A stretch of DNA of 64,000 nt from Armatimonadota bacterium (GTDB lineage Bacteria; Armatimonadota; Fimbriimonadia; Fimbriimonadales; Fimbriimonadaceae). Where the stretch lies: positions 62,001-126,000 of the forward strand of contig WGMG01000007.1 of the NCBI GenBank assembly GCA_016125185.1, written 5' to 3'. Shown piece by piece: positions 8,802 to 17,323 of this stretch (position 1 is its first letter; each line of letters begins with the position of its first letter). The notes beneath the pieces were generated by a model. That model was not told the DNA's origin, ran no database searches, and was given only the letters and a program-made list of their open reading frames with translations. The translations under genes were made by a program, and so were the position numbers.

Positions 8802-9521
8802 TCAGAGAAACCTCTTAAAGAAATCGGAGGCTTGGCAGTACGACTCCGGCGTACCAATGTCGATGAATTCGGAATTAAAGGTCATGGCGTAGCTCGGGTT
8901 TTCGTCGATATGGGAGAGAACGTCCTTCTCAAAGGAGAAAACCTCCTGATCGGGCAGTCCACGCAGAAACTCTTGTGAGACGACGTAGATGCCGGCGTTG
9001 ATCTCGCCCGGAATTGGCTCACCCGTCTTTTCCTTATACGCAACGATTCGCCCGAGTTCGTCTTTGACAACCGTTCCGAACCGCGAAGCGTCGGGAACGG
9101 GTGCCAGCGAAAGGGTCACCTTAGCCTGCTTTTGATGGTGAAACGCCATCAGCCCACATAGATTTGCGTTCACAATCGAGTCGCCATTCAACACGAAAAA
9201 CGGATCGCTTCCAAGCAGGTTCGCCGCGTTGCGAATTGCACCACCGGTTCCGAGCGGTTTCTCCTCACGGGAAAATTGGATTGTCATGCCCGTCGGAGCG
9301 TACGAAGTAATCTCTTCCTCGAACTTTTCGGCGAGGTAGCCGGTGCCGAGCACCACGTGGCGAATGCCCTGCTTTTCCAGCCAGTGCAAAAGGAGTTTGA
9401 GGAAAGGTTCCCCGTCGATCAGCGCAAGCGGTTTCGGCGTCTCATCACCGATGACGCTCCGCAGTCGTGTCCCAAACCCTCCGACCAGTACGAAAGCAAT
9501 AGCATCGTTGATATTGTTCAT
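8802..9521 (-). CDS. hddC: D-glycero-alpha-D-manno-heptose 1-phosphate guanylyltransferase
   Basis: A 239-residue nucleotidyltransferase with the N-terminal signature LVGGFGTRL (12-20), PKPLA about ten residues later, and LNGDSIV for the metal-binding aspartate. It transfers GMP (by context) from GTP to heptose 1-phosphate to give GDP-D-glycero-alpha-D-manno-heptose. A RmlA or ADP-specific relative cannot be excluded from motifs alone. The neighbouring hddA kinase, gmhA and gmhB make the GDP route the natural reading, because the ADP route uses a bifunctional HldE and none is seen here. The stop of hddA is two bases upstream of its start. Confidence 0.88.
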   Translation of the reverse strand: MNNINDAIAFVLVGGFGTRLRSVIGDETPKPLALIDGEPFLKLLLHWLEKQGIRHVVLGTGYLAEKFEEEITSYAPTGMTIQFSREEKPLGTGGAIRNAANLLGSDPFFVLNGDSIVNANLCGLMAFHHQKQAKVTLSLAPVPDASRFGTVVKDELGRIVAYKEKTGEPIPGEINAGIYVVSQEFLRGLPDQEVFSFEKDVLSHIDENPSYAMTFNSEFIDIGTPESYCQASDFFKRFL

Positions 9522-9523
9522 GG

Positions 9524-10516
9524 TCAGTTTTGATCAGCATAGACGATTGTTGAACCTACTTGATCAAATTTGAACGGAATTTCACAAAGATCGGGCAGTG
9601 CATTTCGTACTGCGTCCTGTTTTTCATGGGCAACGTAGAACAGAAGGCATCCGCCGCCTCCCGCGCCGAGCAGTTTTCCTCCAACCGCGCCTGCCTGTCG
9701 AGCGGTTTCGTACCACGTGCCGATCTGGTCGTTGGCGATTTGGCTGGATAACCCACGCTTCAGCACCCAACCTTCATGGAGAAGCTCGCCAAACCCGTCG
9801 AGTGAGGCGTCCGAACACAGCACGTCGATGGCCTGGGGAACGAGCTCTCCAAGTTTTCGCAGGTCGGAATCGAGCGCTCCCGCCTTCGTCTTCTGCATCT
9901 GCTCGTCCAAAACCTCATGCGCTGTACGAGTCAAGCCCGTATAGAACAGCATCAGGCGGCTTTGCAGGGCATCCAGACGACCGGGTGCCATCACGATCGG
10001 GTGATGCTCGATGGTGTCGTCTTGGTTGAACTTCAGAAGACGCAACCCACCGAGGGCCGCTGAATATTGATCCTGGGAACCGACCCGCTCACGCATCACA
10101 TTCTGCTCCAGGTGGACGGCCAACCTCGCCAGTTCGGCATTGCTCACGAATTTGCCTTTCAATGCATGCAGAGCGTGGAGCAGGCAAACAGTGAACGAAG
10201 ATGAAGAGCCCATCCCTGTCCGCGCCGGCAGGTCGCCGGCATAATGAATCTCGATCTCCTTCGTCATGTCCATGTAGCGAAGGCATTCGCGCACGGACGT
10301 GTGCTTGAGGTCGTCGATGTCGTCGCACCGCTCCAGAGTGGAGTAGTGAACCTTGATCTTGTGGTCGAAATACCACGGCAGGTGTTTGACTGTGATGAAG
10401 GTGTATTTGTCGATGCTCGTCGCGAGCGTCATGCCTCCGTTGCGGCGGTAATAGTCGGGATAGTCGGTACCTCCCCCGAGAAAACTAATCCGCATCGGAG
10501 TGCGCGCGATGACCAT
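9524..10516 (-). CDS. hddA: D-glycero-alpha-D-manno-heptose 7-phosphate kinase (GHMP family)
   Basis: A 330-residue GHMP kinase of the HddA subfamily. The N-terminal RTPMRISFLGGGTDYPDYY (5-23) is characteristic of heptose and fucose kinases. The phosphate loop is ARTGMGSSSSF (98-108), and the C-terminal motif is GGKLLGAGGGGCLLFY. It phosphorylates C1 of heptose 7-phosphate using ATP to give the alpha-1,7-bisphosphate, the substrate of GmhB. It lies directly downstream of an SDR (10517) with no gap and two bases before hddC, so the SDR-hddA-hddC-gmhB-gmhA set is a tight operon. A paralogous GHMP kinase sits at 43195. Confidence 0.92.
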   Translation of the reverse strand: MVIARTPMRISFLGGGTDYPDYYRRNGGMTLATSIDKYTFITVKHLPWYFDHKIKVHYSTLERCDDIDDLKHTSVRECLRYMDMTKEIEIHYAGDLPARTGMGSSSSFTVCLLHALHALKGKFVSNAELARLAVHLEQNVMRERVGSQDQYSAALGGLRLLKFNQDDTIEHHPIVMAPGRLDALQSRLMLFYTGLTRTAHEVLDEQMQKTKAGALDSDLRKLGELVPQAIDVLCSDASLDGFGELLHEGWVLKRGLSSQIANDQIGTWYETARQAGAVGGKLLGAGGGGCLLFYVAHEKQDAVRNALPDLCEIPFKFDQVGSTIVYADQN

Positions 10517-11452
10517 TTAGACGTTGCCGTACTCCGAGCGTCCGAACATCTTATAGAGCGTGATGAGTTGGCGGATGCCCTCGTCGATCGAGACCTGCGC
10601 TTCAAACCCTGCCGCCTTCAGCTTGTCGTTCGAAACGATATAGTTGCGCTTGTCTGGGTCGGTGCCAACCTCCGCTTCGTGGATATAGAAGTTCGGAACA
10701 TGCTTCTTGATCTGCAGGGCCAACTCCTCCTTCGTCAGATTCGCTTCATTGAGACCAAGGTTGTAGGTCTCGCCGCGCATCTTGTCGAAGTTGTTCATCG
10801 CGAAGATCATCGCAGACGCCACGTCTTGGATGCTGACGTAGTTGCGCTTGAAGTGCTTTTCGTACAGGACGATGAAGCCCTGGGTGACCGCCTTATAGGT
10901 GAAGTCGTTGACCAGCAAATCAACTCGCATCCGAGGCGAAGTACCAAAGACAGTTGCTAGTCGGAAAGACATCGCCTTTCCGCTGTCCAATAGCACCTTT
11001 TCGCCATCGGCCTTGGTCACGCCATAAAGGCTAATCGGCTCTAGCGGAGTGTTTTCGTCGCAATAGAGGTCGCCTGTCTGCGTACCGTAGCCGCTGTTGG
11101 TGCAGGGGTAGATAACGATCTGATCCTTCGACGCTAGGTCGGCGATCAGCTTGGCCGCGCCAAAGTTGAGGGTTGTCGTGTATTCCGGGTCTCGCTTGCA
11201 AGCCGTCATCCCGACGACCGCTGCGAGGTTGATGATGACATCGTGCTTGCCGATCTGAGCCTTCATCAGCCCTTCGTCGCGAGCATCGCCAAAAACGAAG
11301 TCGAAGTTGGGGTTGGAAGCGTAGCCGAACAGGCCCTTTTGTTGGTAGTAGAGATTGTCGACGACGGTGACTTGGTGCCCTTCGTTCAGCAAGCGACCGA
11401 CGAGGACGGAGCCGATGTATCCTGCGCCCCCAGGAATCAAAACCTTCTTCAC
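10517..11452 (-). CDS. NAD-dependent nucleotide-sugar epimerase/dehydratase
   Basis: A 311-residue extended SDR with GGAGYIG at 8-14, the YPCTNSGYG strand and the catalytic Y143/K147 of SLYGVTK. It abuts hddA without a gap and therefore most likely acts on GDP-heptose or a derivative, for instance as an epimerase or reductase producing a modified heptose; this is inference from position. The family also includes UDP-glucose 4-epimerase-like and dTDP-sugar enzymes, and cofactor use is clear only to the level of NAD(P). Confidence 0.88.
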   Translation of the reverse strand: MKKVLIPGGAGYIGSVLVGRLLNEGHQVTVVDNLYYQQKGLFGYASNPNFDFVFGDARDEGLMKAQIGKHDVIINLAAVVGMTACKRDPEYTTTLNFGAAKLIADLASKDQIVIYPCTNSGYGTQTGDLYCDENTPLEPISLYGVTKADGEKVLLDSGKAMSFRLATVFGTSPRMRVDLLVNDFTYKAVTQGFIVLYEKHFKRNYVSIQDVASAMIFAMNNFDKMRGETYNLGLNEANLTKEELALQIKKHVPNFYIHEAEVGTDPDKRNYIVSNDKLKAAGFEAQVSIDEGIRQLITLYKMFGRSEYGNV

Positions 11453-11506
11453 TTACTGGTAAGGATACCTGCCCCCGTTCTCCGGGACAGAATGGCGTCG
11501 GGACCC

Positions 11507-12730
11507 TTAACCGACCAAGCTTTGAAGCTGGCTCTCGATCTGCCCGACGCAGTGCTGAAGCTCAAAATTCGCTTCAAAGAACGTGCGCGCCCGAATGCCC
11601 AGCCGCGCCGCCAACTCGGGGTCGAGACAGAAATCGTCGAGTTGGCGAGCCAACCCGTCGACGTCCTTATTGTCGATCACCACGCCAAACTGGCCTTCAG
11701 TGATGACCTTGGCTTCGCCACAGTCGGTGGGCATCACGCCGATGACGCCTCGCCCGGCGGCCGTGATGGTCCGCATCTTGCCTTGGGTCGAGGACTTCGC
11801 CCCTTCTGGAGTCAACGTTGCGATGTGCATGTGCGCGGCGCAAAGCGAGCGATTCAAGTCGCTCCTTGGCACCAAATCCCGGAACCGAACGTTCTCCAGG
11901 CCCAACTCGGCCGCCTTCTGTTTCACCTCGGCGAGCTTCGGACCCGCTCCCAGCACCATCAGGGCCAAGCGATTCTTATATTCCATTCGCGCGATGGCCT
12001 CCAGCACTGGAATCAGGTCCGACGTATATCCGAGGCTGCCGGAGTACATCAGCACAAACTTTCCATCGAGGTCCCACACCGCGCGAAAGGTGTCGGTGCC
12101 GGGCAACGGTCGAATCGCGCTTCCGTCTGCCCAGTCGTAAATCGTTTCAATGGGCGCATCTTTCGCCCCGATCGCCTTCAGTTCCGGCACAAACGAGGGC
12201 GAAACGACATTCAATGCCGCCGCCCCGCGAATCATCTTCGCCTCCAGGTTGCGAACCAAAATCGAAAGCGGATTCTTCGAAGCCTTCGCTGCGGCCAGAG
12301 CGTGCGATGCGATGTCGCAGACCCGAACCACATACGGAACTCCCCATTCCTTGGCCAGCTTTTGCGCGGCGATGCCCGCAAATGGTGGCGGCGAGACGGT
12401 CAAAATCACGTCCGGCTTCACCAATCGCGGCTTAGCTTTGAGGAAAGCTCCCTGAACCTTGAAAGCCGCCATTCCTTTCTTCAGCAAGCTTCCATCGCGG
12501 GCGGCGGGGACGACCAACTGGCGCTCCACGGTAACCCCGTCCATCACCTCGGTCATCGACTCCTTTCCGCGGTAGCCCTCAAACACTTCGCCCTTCGGAT
12601 AGTTGGGCATCAGCGTCAAAACCTGCACCTGGTGGCCCCGCGCCGCCAGCGTCGTCGCCATTTCGGTGATGCTCACACCCGCGCCGAAATCTTCGGGAGC
12701 ATAGAAAGGGGTCAGAATCAGAACCTTCAT
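11507..12730 (-). CDS. GT4 family glycosyltransferase (WbuB-like)
   Basis: A 407-residue GT-B glycosyltransferase. The N-terminus has FYAPEDFGAGVSITEMA and the GHQVQVLTLMPNYPKGEVF stretch typical of WbuB-like GT4 enzymes. The C-terminal half has a nucleotide-sugar region with LMYSGSLGYTSDLIPVLEA and LGAGPKLAEVK. It would add a sugar to the lipid-linked repeat unit at the cytoplasmic face of the membrane. It is the only classical glycosyltransferase in this part of the locus, so other transferases are probably encoded outside the window. The upstream SDR overlaps its start by four bases (ATGA). Confidence 0.9.
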   Translation of the reverse strand: MKVLILTPFYAPEDFGAGVSITEMATTLAARGHQVQVLTLMPNYPKGEVFEGYRGKESMTEVMDGVTVERQLVVPAARDGSLLKKGMAAFKVQGAFLKAKPRLVKPDVILTVSPPPFAGIAAQKLAKEWGVPYVVRVCDIASHALAAAKASKNPLSILVRNLEAKMIRGAAALNVVSPSFVPELKAIGAKDAPIETIYDWADGSAIRPLPGTDTFRAVWDLDGKFVLMYSGSLGYTSDLIPVLEAIARMEYKNRLALMVLGAGPKLAEVKQKAAELGLENVRFRDLVPRSDLNRSLCAAHMHIATLTPEGAKSSTQGKMRTITAAGRGVIGVMPTDCGEAKVITEGQFGVVIDNKDVDGLARQLDDFCLDPELAARLGIRARTFFEANFELQHCVGQIESQLQSLVG

Positions 12731-13506
12731 GGCCGAATCTCGCTAAGATACCGCTTTATCGCGTCCTCCGAGGTTGGAAGCGTGGATAGAGTGGCGACTT
12801 TCGCGTTGGAAATTCGAACGTTCCGCGGCGCGGCATTGGCCGGAAGCTCGCTCAGGTTCATTTTACAGCCCGCCAATGCAGCGATTTGCCGGGGAGAAAT
12901 CAAGCCATCCCCGCATAGGTTGAAGACCTCGCGTCGCTGACCCGATTCGATGAGCGTCCAAGCAATCCGCGCCACCTCGGCGGTGTGCATAAACTGGTAC
13001 TCGCTGTCCGGGTGAATCCGAAGTGGCTGACTGTTGACGATGTCGAAGACCGGATTCTTCTTCAGACCGGGCCCGACCATCCCCGCCAGCCGGACGATGA
13101 GCCAGTTGGGTGCATAGTGCCGGACGCACTGCTCGGCCAGATACTTGTGAAAACCATAGTGCGACGTGCGAGCCGGATCGGCAGCAACGTCCTCTTTCGT
13201 GAGATCAAAGGAATCGAGGTCCGCGTACACATCGACCGAGGACAAAAGCACATGAACCGGAGTAGGGAAATCCGCCAAAACCCGCATCTGCTGGGTTACC
13301 GACAGGTCGAAATCGGTCAGCGGCTCGCGGTCAGAAATGTACTTCTTCGAATTGTTCGAAGCGTTGATGACCAGGTCATAGCCGCTCCCCTTCGCCTCGT
13401 CGTAGTTCGCGCGGCCGACGCCCGTCACGTCGTGTCCCTTCGTTGCTAGGAAGGTTTCGAAGGCCGAGCCAACGAACCCGGTTGCGCCGACGACCGCGAT
13501 CTTCAT
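12727..13506 (-). CDS. SDR nucleotide-sugar reductase (RmlD-like)
   Basis: A 259-residue short SDR with GATGFVG at residues 7-13, the LLSSVDVY strand, and YGFHK as the catalytic YxxxK. The compact length is close to dTDP-4-dehydrorhamnose reductase-type enzymes, which reduce a 4-keto sugar. The gene lies between an SDR (13510) and the GT4 gene, overlapping the latter by four bases and separated from the former by three. Its most likely role is the last reduction in making an unusual deoxy sugar. The exact sugar is unknown. Confidence 0.82.
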   Translation of the reverse strand: MKIAVVGATGFVGSAFETFLATKGHDVTGVGRANYDEAKGSGYDLVINASNNSKKYISDREPLTDFDLSVTQQMRVLADFPTPVHVLLSSVDVYADLDSFDLTKEDVAADPARTSHYGFHKYLAEQCVRHYAPNWLIVRLAGMVGPGLKKNPVFDIVNSQPLRIHPDSEYQFMHTAEVARIAWTLIESGQRREVFNLCGDGLISPRQIAALAGCKMNLSELPANAAPRNVRISNAKVATLSTLPTSEDAIKRYLSEIRP

Positions 13507-13509
13507 CCC

Positions 13510-14454
13510 TTACAGCCTCGCGGTCGCGTAGTTTTCCTTCAGCCAATCCACTGTCAGCTTCAGACCGTCAGCGAGCGACGTCGGGGCGTCGTAACCCAGC
13601 CATTCGTGCATGCGGGTCACATCGAAGCCCTTGAACATTTGGCCGTCTGGCTTGTCCGTGTCCCAGATCACTTCACCCTGAAAACCTGTCAATGCGACTG
13701 TCGTCTCCACCAATTCGCGGATTGTCACCGGCTTGCCCGACGAAATATTGATCGGCTCGCTGGAATCGTAGTCCTCGGCGGCCTTCACCACCCCGTCGAC
13801 CGCGTCGCGGGCGTAGATGAAGTCGCGTACCGGCGCTCCCGTGCCCCACATCGTCAGCGACGGCGTCTGGTCCCGGGTTGCCTCATAGATTTTGCGAACC
13901 AACGCCGGGATCACATGAGAGTCGTTTAGGTTGAAATTGTCGTAAGGCCCGTACACATTGCCCGGAATCATCACAATGCTGTTGAATCCGTATTGGCGGC
14001 GATAAGCTTCGCTCGCCACCAGGAGCATTTTCTTGGCAGTGGAGTACGGCGCGCTCTCAAATTGCGGATAGCCATTCCACATCTCGGTCTCGGGGATCGG
14101 GTTCGGCGCGGTCGCGGGGTAAGAGCAGCCGCCCATCACGCAGATCATTTTCTCCACCCCGTTCCGGTGCGCCGCGTCCAGGGTCAGCGTGTTCATCAAA
14201 ATATTTCGCTGGTAGAACTCGGCCGGTCGTTCCTTGTTGGTTTTGATGCCGCCCGAATAACCGGCGAAGTGGAAAAGCACCTCTGGCTTGTGGTCTCGAA
14301 ATAGGCTCTCCACCTGCGTTTGGACCGTCAGATCGTAGTCCTGGCTCCCAAGCGGAGTGAACGTTAGCCTCTTGCTCGTCAGACTCTCTTGAAGGTGGGT
14401 GCCGAGGAAACCGGTTGCCCCGGTAATGACGATTTTCTTACCTGCCAAATCCAT
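13510..14454 (-). CDS. GDP-L-fucose synthase-like SDR epimerase/reductase
   Basis: A 314-residue SDR with TGATGFLGTHL starting at residue 11, and the pattern HFAGYSGGIKTNKERP followed by NILMNTLTLDAAHRNGVEK. That pattern is characteristic of GDP-fucose synthase (Fcl/WcaG) and GDP-heptose epimerase-reductases. CSYPA and YSTAKKM supply the active site. It is first in the leftward operon running to gmhA. Alongside a GDP-heptose pathway a GDP-heptose 3,5-epimerase/4-reductase role is attractive. No GMD-like 4,6-dehydratase is obvious, although one of the other SDRs could serve. Confidence 0.87.
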   Translation of the reverse strand: MDLAGKKIVITGATGFLGTHLQESLTSKRLTFTPLGSQDYDLTVQTQVESLFRDHKPEVLFHFAGYSGGIKTNKERPAEFYQRNILMNTLTLDAAHRNGVEKMICVMGGCSYPATAPNPIPETEMWNGYPQFESAPYSTAKKMLLVASEAYRRQYGFNSIVMIPGNVYGPYDNFNLNDSHVIPALVRKIYEATRDQTPSLTMWGTGAPVRDFIYARDAVDGVVKAAEDYDSSEPINISSGKPVTIRELVETTVALTGFQGEVIWDTDKPDGQMFKGFDVTRMHEWLGYDAPTSLADGLKLTVDWLKENYATARL

Positions 14455-14567
14455 CTTGCTGACTCAGGGTGAATTCAGCCCAGACTGGCGAATTCAAATG
14501 AACCTGGTTAGTTTACCAGGCTCCTTCGGGTATCCTTCGCCTTCTAGAGGGAGTTACCGACGACACC

Positions 14568-15809
14568 GTGGAGCGCAAAAGTATCACCGTCGACGAACTT
14601 CTTGCCGTGTTCAAACGGTACTGGCGCTCTATTTGCCTGCTCACCCTGTTGGCCGGAGTCGGAGCGGCGGCGAAGGAATACTTTGCCGCGACCAAATACC
14701 GGGGGACCACCTCGATTCTCGTCATCACACCCAACGTCAGCGCCTCGCTGAGCCAGTTGGCCGTGCTGAATGCCAGTGCCGCGACTCCCCTGAGAACGAT
14801 CAAGGGCGTGGTGATGTCCGACCGCGAGACCCGCGCCATCATCGACAAGTTCGGCCTCGATTGGCATAAATTCGAATACGAATTCCAGGTCACCGACGAA
14901 AGCCAGACCAACCAACTGGTGATCTCCTACGACTCGACCGACCAAAAGAAGATTCTCGATCTTCTCCAATTCACCATCGACAAACTCGGTGAACTCGACG
15001 AGCAGTTCAATTTCAGCGTTGGCACCCGCCAAGCCGTCGAACTTGGGAAGGAACTGAAGAAGAAAGAAAAGGATCTGGCATCTGAGGAAGACAAACTTCT
15101 CGCTCTGCAGAAGACAATGAAGACAGCGTCGGACCCAACCGACCCGCAGTCTATCGTCGCCTATCTCGAAGCTTATCAAAAGCTTGAAATGCAGTTGGGC
15201 GGAGTCAAGACGCAGCTAAAGGCGCTTCGGGACCAGCTCGAAACTGCCGCCGCTGATACGTCCGTTCCGTCCGCCATTCCGCCTGCCGTGGCCTGGCAGA
15301 AAAAGCTAAGCGAGGTCGAATATCGGCTCCGCGTAGCGCGAACGACGATGGCCGAGGAGAATCCCGAGGTCGTGCGTCTCAAGCGCATCGAAGAGCAGAC
15401 CAAGGAACAGTATCAGAACGACGTGAAGAAGTATCTGACGTCGGTCAACAAGAACCTCGATCCTACTCTGGCGACGCTGGAATCGAAGCGAATTCTCCTT
15501 GAATACCAAACCGCCCAAGCCCGCGAACTCGCGAAAGTCGCTCCCGAAGAAGGGCTTAAACTTGGCCGAGAAGTCACCGAAGTTCTCACCCTCCGCAAGG
15601 TGGTCACGAACCTACGCGCTCAGTACGAACAAGCCAAGATCGAAGCCGAGGTAAGCAAGGTTCGCTGGAGCGTGCTCGATCCGCCCTATATCGAGCGCAA
15701 GCCGGTTAACAAGCGGTATCGAATTCCCGTTCTGGCCGCGATGGGCGTCGTCTTCACGATCTCCATGATCGTCGGGTTCGCCCGCTTCCGCAAGTCGCAA
15801 TCGGCATGA
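14568..15809 (+). CDS. Wzz-like polysaccharide chain-length regulator
   Basis: A 413-residue protein with a hydrophobic segment near the N-terminus (about 20-36), a long charged coiled-coil middle (about 140-330) and a C-terminal membrane segment (about 386-406). This is the polysaccharide copolymerase layout. The N-terminal sequence SITVDELLAVFKRYW and the final RIPVLAAMGVVFTISM are typical of Wzz proteins. No tyrosine-kinase domain is attached, so it is a PCP-1-like or adaptor form. GTG at 14568 is used; AGAGGGAG lies about 15 bases upstream, a longer spacing than ideal. The flippase gene begins four bases before its stop, so the two are coupled. Confidence 0.88.
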   Translation: MERKSITVDELLAVFKRYWRSICLLTLLAGVGAAAKEYFAATKYRGTTSILVITPNVSASLSQLAVLNASAATPLRTIKGVVMSDRETRAIIDKFGLDWHKFEYEFQVTDESQTNQLVISYDSTDQKKILDLLQFTIDKLGELDEQFNFSVGTRQAVELGKELKKKEKDLASEEDKLLALQKTMKTASDPTDPQSIVAYLEAYQKLEMQLGGVKTQLKALRDQLETAAADTSVPSAIPPAVAWQKKLSEVEYRLRVARTTMAEENPEVVRLKRIEEQTKEQYQNDVKKYLTSVNKNLDPTLATLESKRILLEYQTAQARELAKVAPEEGLKLGREVTEVLTLRKVVTNLRAQYEQAKIEAEVSKVRWSVLDPPYIERKPVNKRYRIPVLAAMGVVFTISMIVGFARFRKSQSA

Positions 15810-17323
15810 GCCTCCAACGCGCCTCGATCCAGGTTTCGCTGGGCTCCATTTTTGTCTATCTCGTTAGCTTCTTCAACCAACTTCTGATCGCCCGGGCCTT
15901 CGGTGCCGGTGCCCGCATGGACGCCTACCTGGCTGGTGCGAACGTTCCGCTCACCATCAATAACCTTATCGGCGCGGTGTTCGTCTACGCGGTTGTTCCC
16001 CACATCGTGCACGAAGCGGTACACGACGAATCGTTGAAGCCGAAGATGATGGGCCTACTCGTGGGGTGCCTCGGCCTCTCGCTCGTGACGCTCACCGTCG
16101 GACTTACAGCCCATGTCTGGCCGCTGATCCACACGTCGCAGTTTGGCACGTACCGCCCCGAAGCTGTATGGGCCGCAACCCTATCGTGGTGTTCGTGCGC
16201 GGTCTTCTTCATCACCGCCCTCTCCGACGCGCTGTTCAATGCGAATCGTTCCTTCGTATTCCCGGTCCTGGCCTACCTGCCTGCCTACCTGCTCACGTCG
16301 TGCTCGGTGTTCTTCCTTGGCCAGCGACTGGGCGGACCCGCCATCGCGGGAGCAACGCTGATCGGGTACCTGCTCGTGATTCCGCTTCGCATTTTCCGTC
16401 AGCGCGAGTACCTCGTCCGCCAGTTCGACTTCTCGATGTTCCGAGCATTCTTGAAGCGAATTCCGTTTACGGCTCTCGCCGTCATGAGCCTCTATTCGTT
16501 TCCCGTCATCGATGCCTACCTGGGCCCGAAAGCGGGCGAAGGCGTTCTGTCGATCCTCGGATACTCGACGCGCATCATTTCGACGTTGGCCGTCATCGTA
16601 GCGCTCGGTCCGTTCGGCGTCCTCATTCCCGAGCTCGCCACCCATAGCGCCGAAGCTAACCGCGAGCGATTCTCGGTTCGCGCACAGACACTCTTTCGTT
16701 ACGCGCTCACCCTCCTGGTGCCTGTCGCTCTTTGGATTTTCATCTTCCGCCTGCCGGTCATCACCCTGCTTCTCCAGCGCGGCCAATTCGGCCCCGATGA
16801 CTCTCAGCACCTTGCCGGTTTGCTAATGTTCAACATTCCCGGCTCGATCTTCATGGTCCTCAGCATGCTGATGGTGCGTGTTTTCCTGGCCGACAAGCGC
16901 ATGATCGAAGCCGCCGGCCTCAGCACGCTCAACTTCGTGATGTATCTGACCTTCTGCTCCGTCCTGACACCGAAGTACGGCCTTAATGGGTTCGGAATGT
17001 CGTTCGTCTCCGCGTGGACGCTTCACGCCACCCTCGCCATCACCGTCCTCTTCGCCAAGGATCATGGCCATTTCGAATGGCCAAAGGTTGGTCGATTCGT
17101 CGGGCGTCTGGCCGCCACGACCGGCATTCTTGTCCTACTGGGATTTGCCATTCGTACCGCTGTACCGATGCAGAGCAAGCTCACTTCGCTCATCGTTCTG
17201 CCGCTGTCGCTCGCCGTCTGCCTGCTCGCGTTCTTCGGCGTGGGCCACCTCATGGGCAGTCCCGAGCATCAAAGAGTTTGGGGAATGTTGGCCAGGTTTT
17301 CGCGCCGCTCGCGCTCGGCCTGA
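15806..17323 (+). CDS. MurJ/MVIN-family lipid-linked oligosaccharide flippase
   Basis: A 505-residue polytopic membrane protein of the MOP superfamily with about 14 hydrophobic segments. The N-terminal part (AFGAGARMDAYLAGANVPLTINN) matches the MurJ signature AFGAGxxxDAFxxA. MurJ flips lipid II. Directly after a Wzz-like gene and opposite a Wzy-like gene, this copy more likely moves the lipid-linked repeat unit of the surface glycan, in place of a classical Wzx. It overlaps the Wzz stop by four bases, and its last 55 bases overlap the 3' end of the convergent polymerase gene. Confidence 0.88.
   Translation: MSLQRASIQVSLGSIFVYLVSFFNQLLIARAFGAGARMDAYLAGANVPLTINNLIGAVFVYAVVPHIVHEAVHDESLKPKMMGLLVGCLGLSLVTLTVGLTAHVWPLIHTSQFGTYRPEAVWAATLSWCSCAVFFITALSDALFNANRSFVFPVLAYLPAYLLTSCSVFFLGQRLGGPAIAGATLIGYLLVIPLRIFRQREYLVRQFDFSMFRAFLKRIPFTALAVMSLYSFPVIDAYLGPKAGEGVLSILGYSTRIISTLAVIVALGPFGVLIPELATHSAEANRERFSVRAQTLFRYALTLLVPVALWIFIFRLPVITLLLQRGQFGPDDSQHLAGLLMFNIPGSIFMVLSMLMVRVFLADKRMIEAAGLSTLNFVMYLTFCSVLTPKYGLNGFGMSFVSAWTLHATLAITVLFAKDHGHFEWPKVGRFVGRLAATTGILVLLGFAIRTAVPMQSKLTSLIVLPLSLAVCLLAFFGVGHLMGSPEHQRVWGMLARFSRRSRSA

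Noticed and set aside
11243-12940. 565-residue open frame on the plus strand
   Set aside because: It runs antisense to the GT4 gene, has an Arg/His/Gln-rich shadow composition and no domain pattern.
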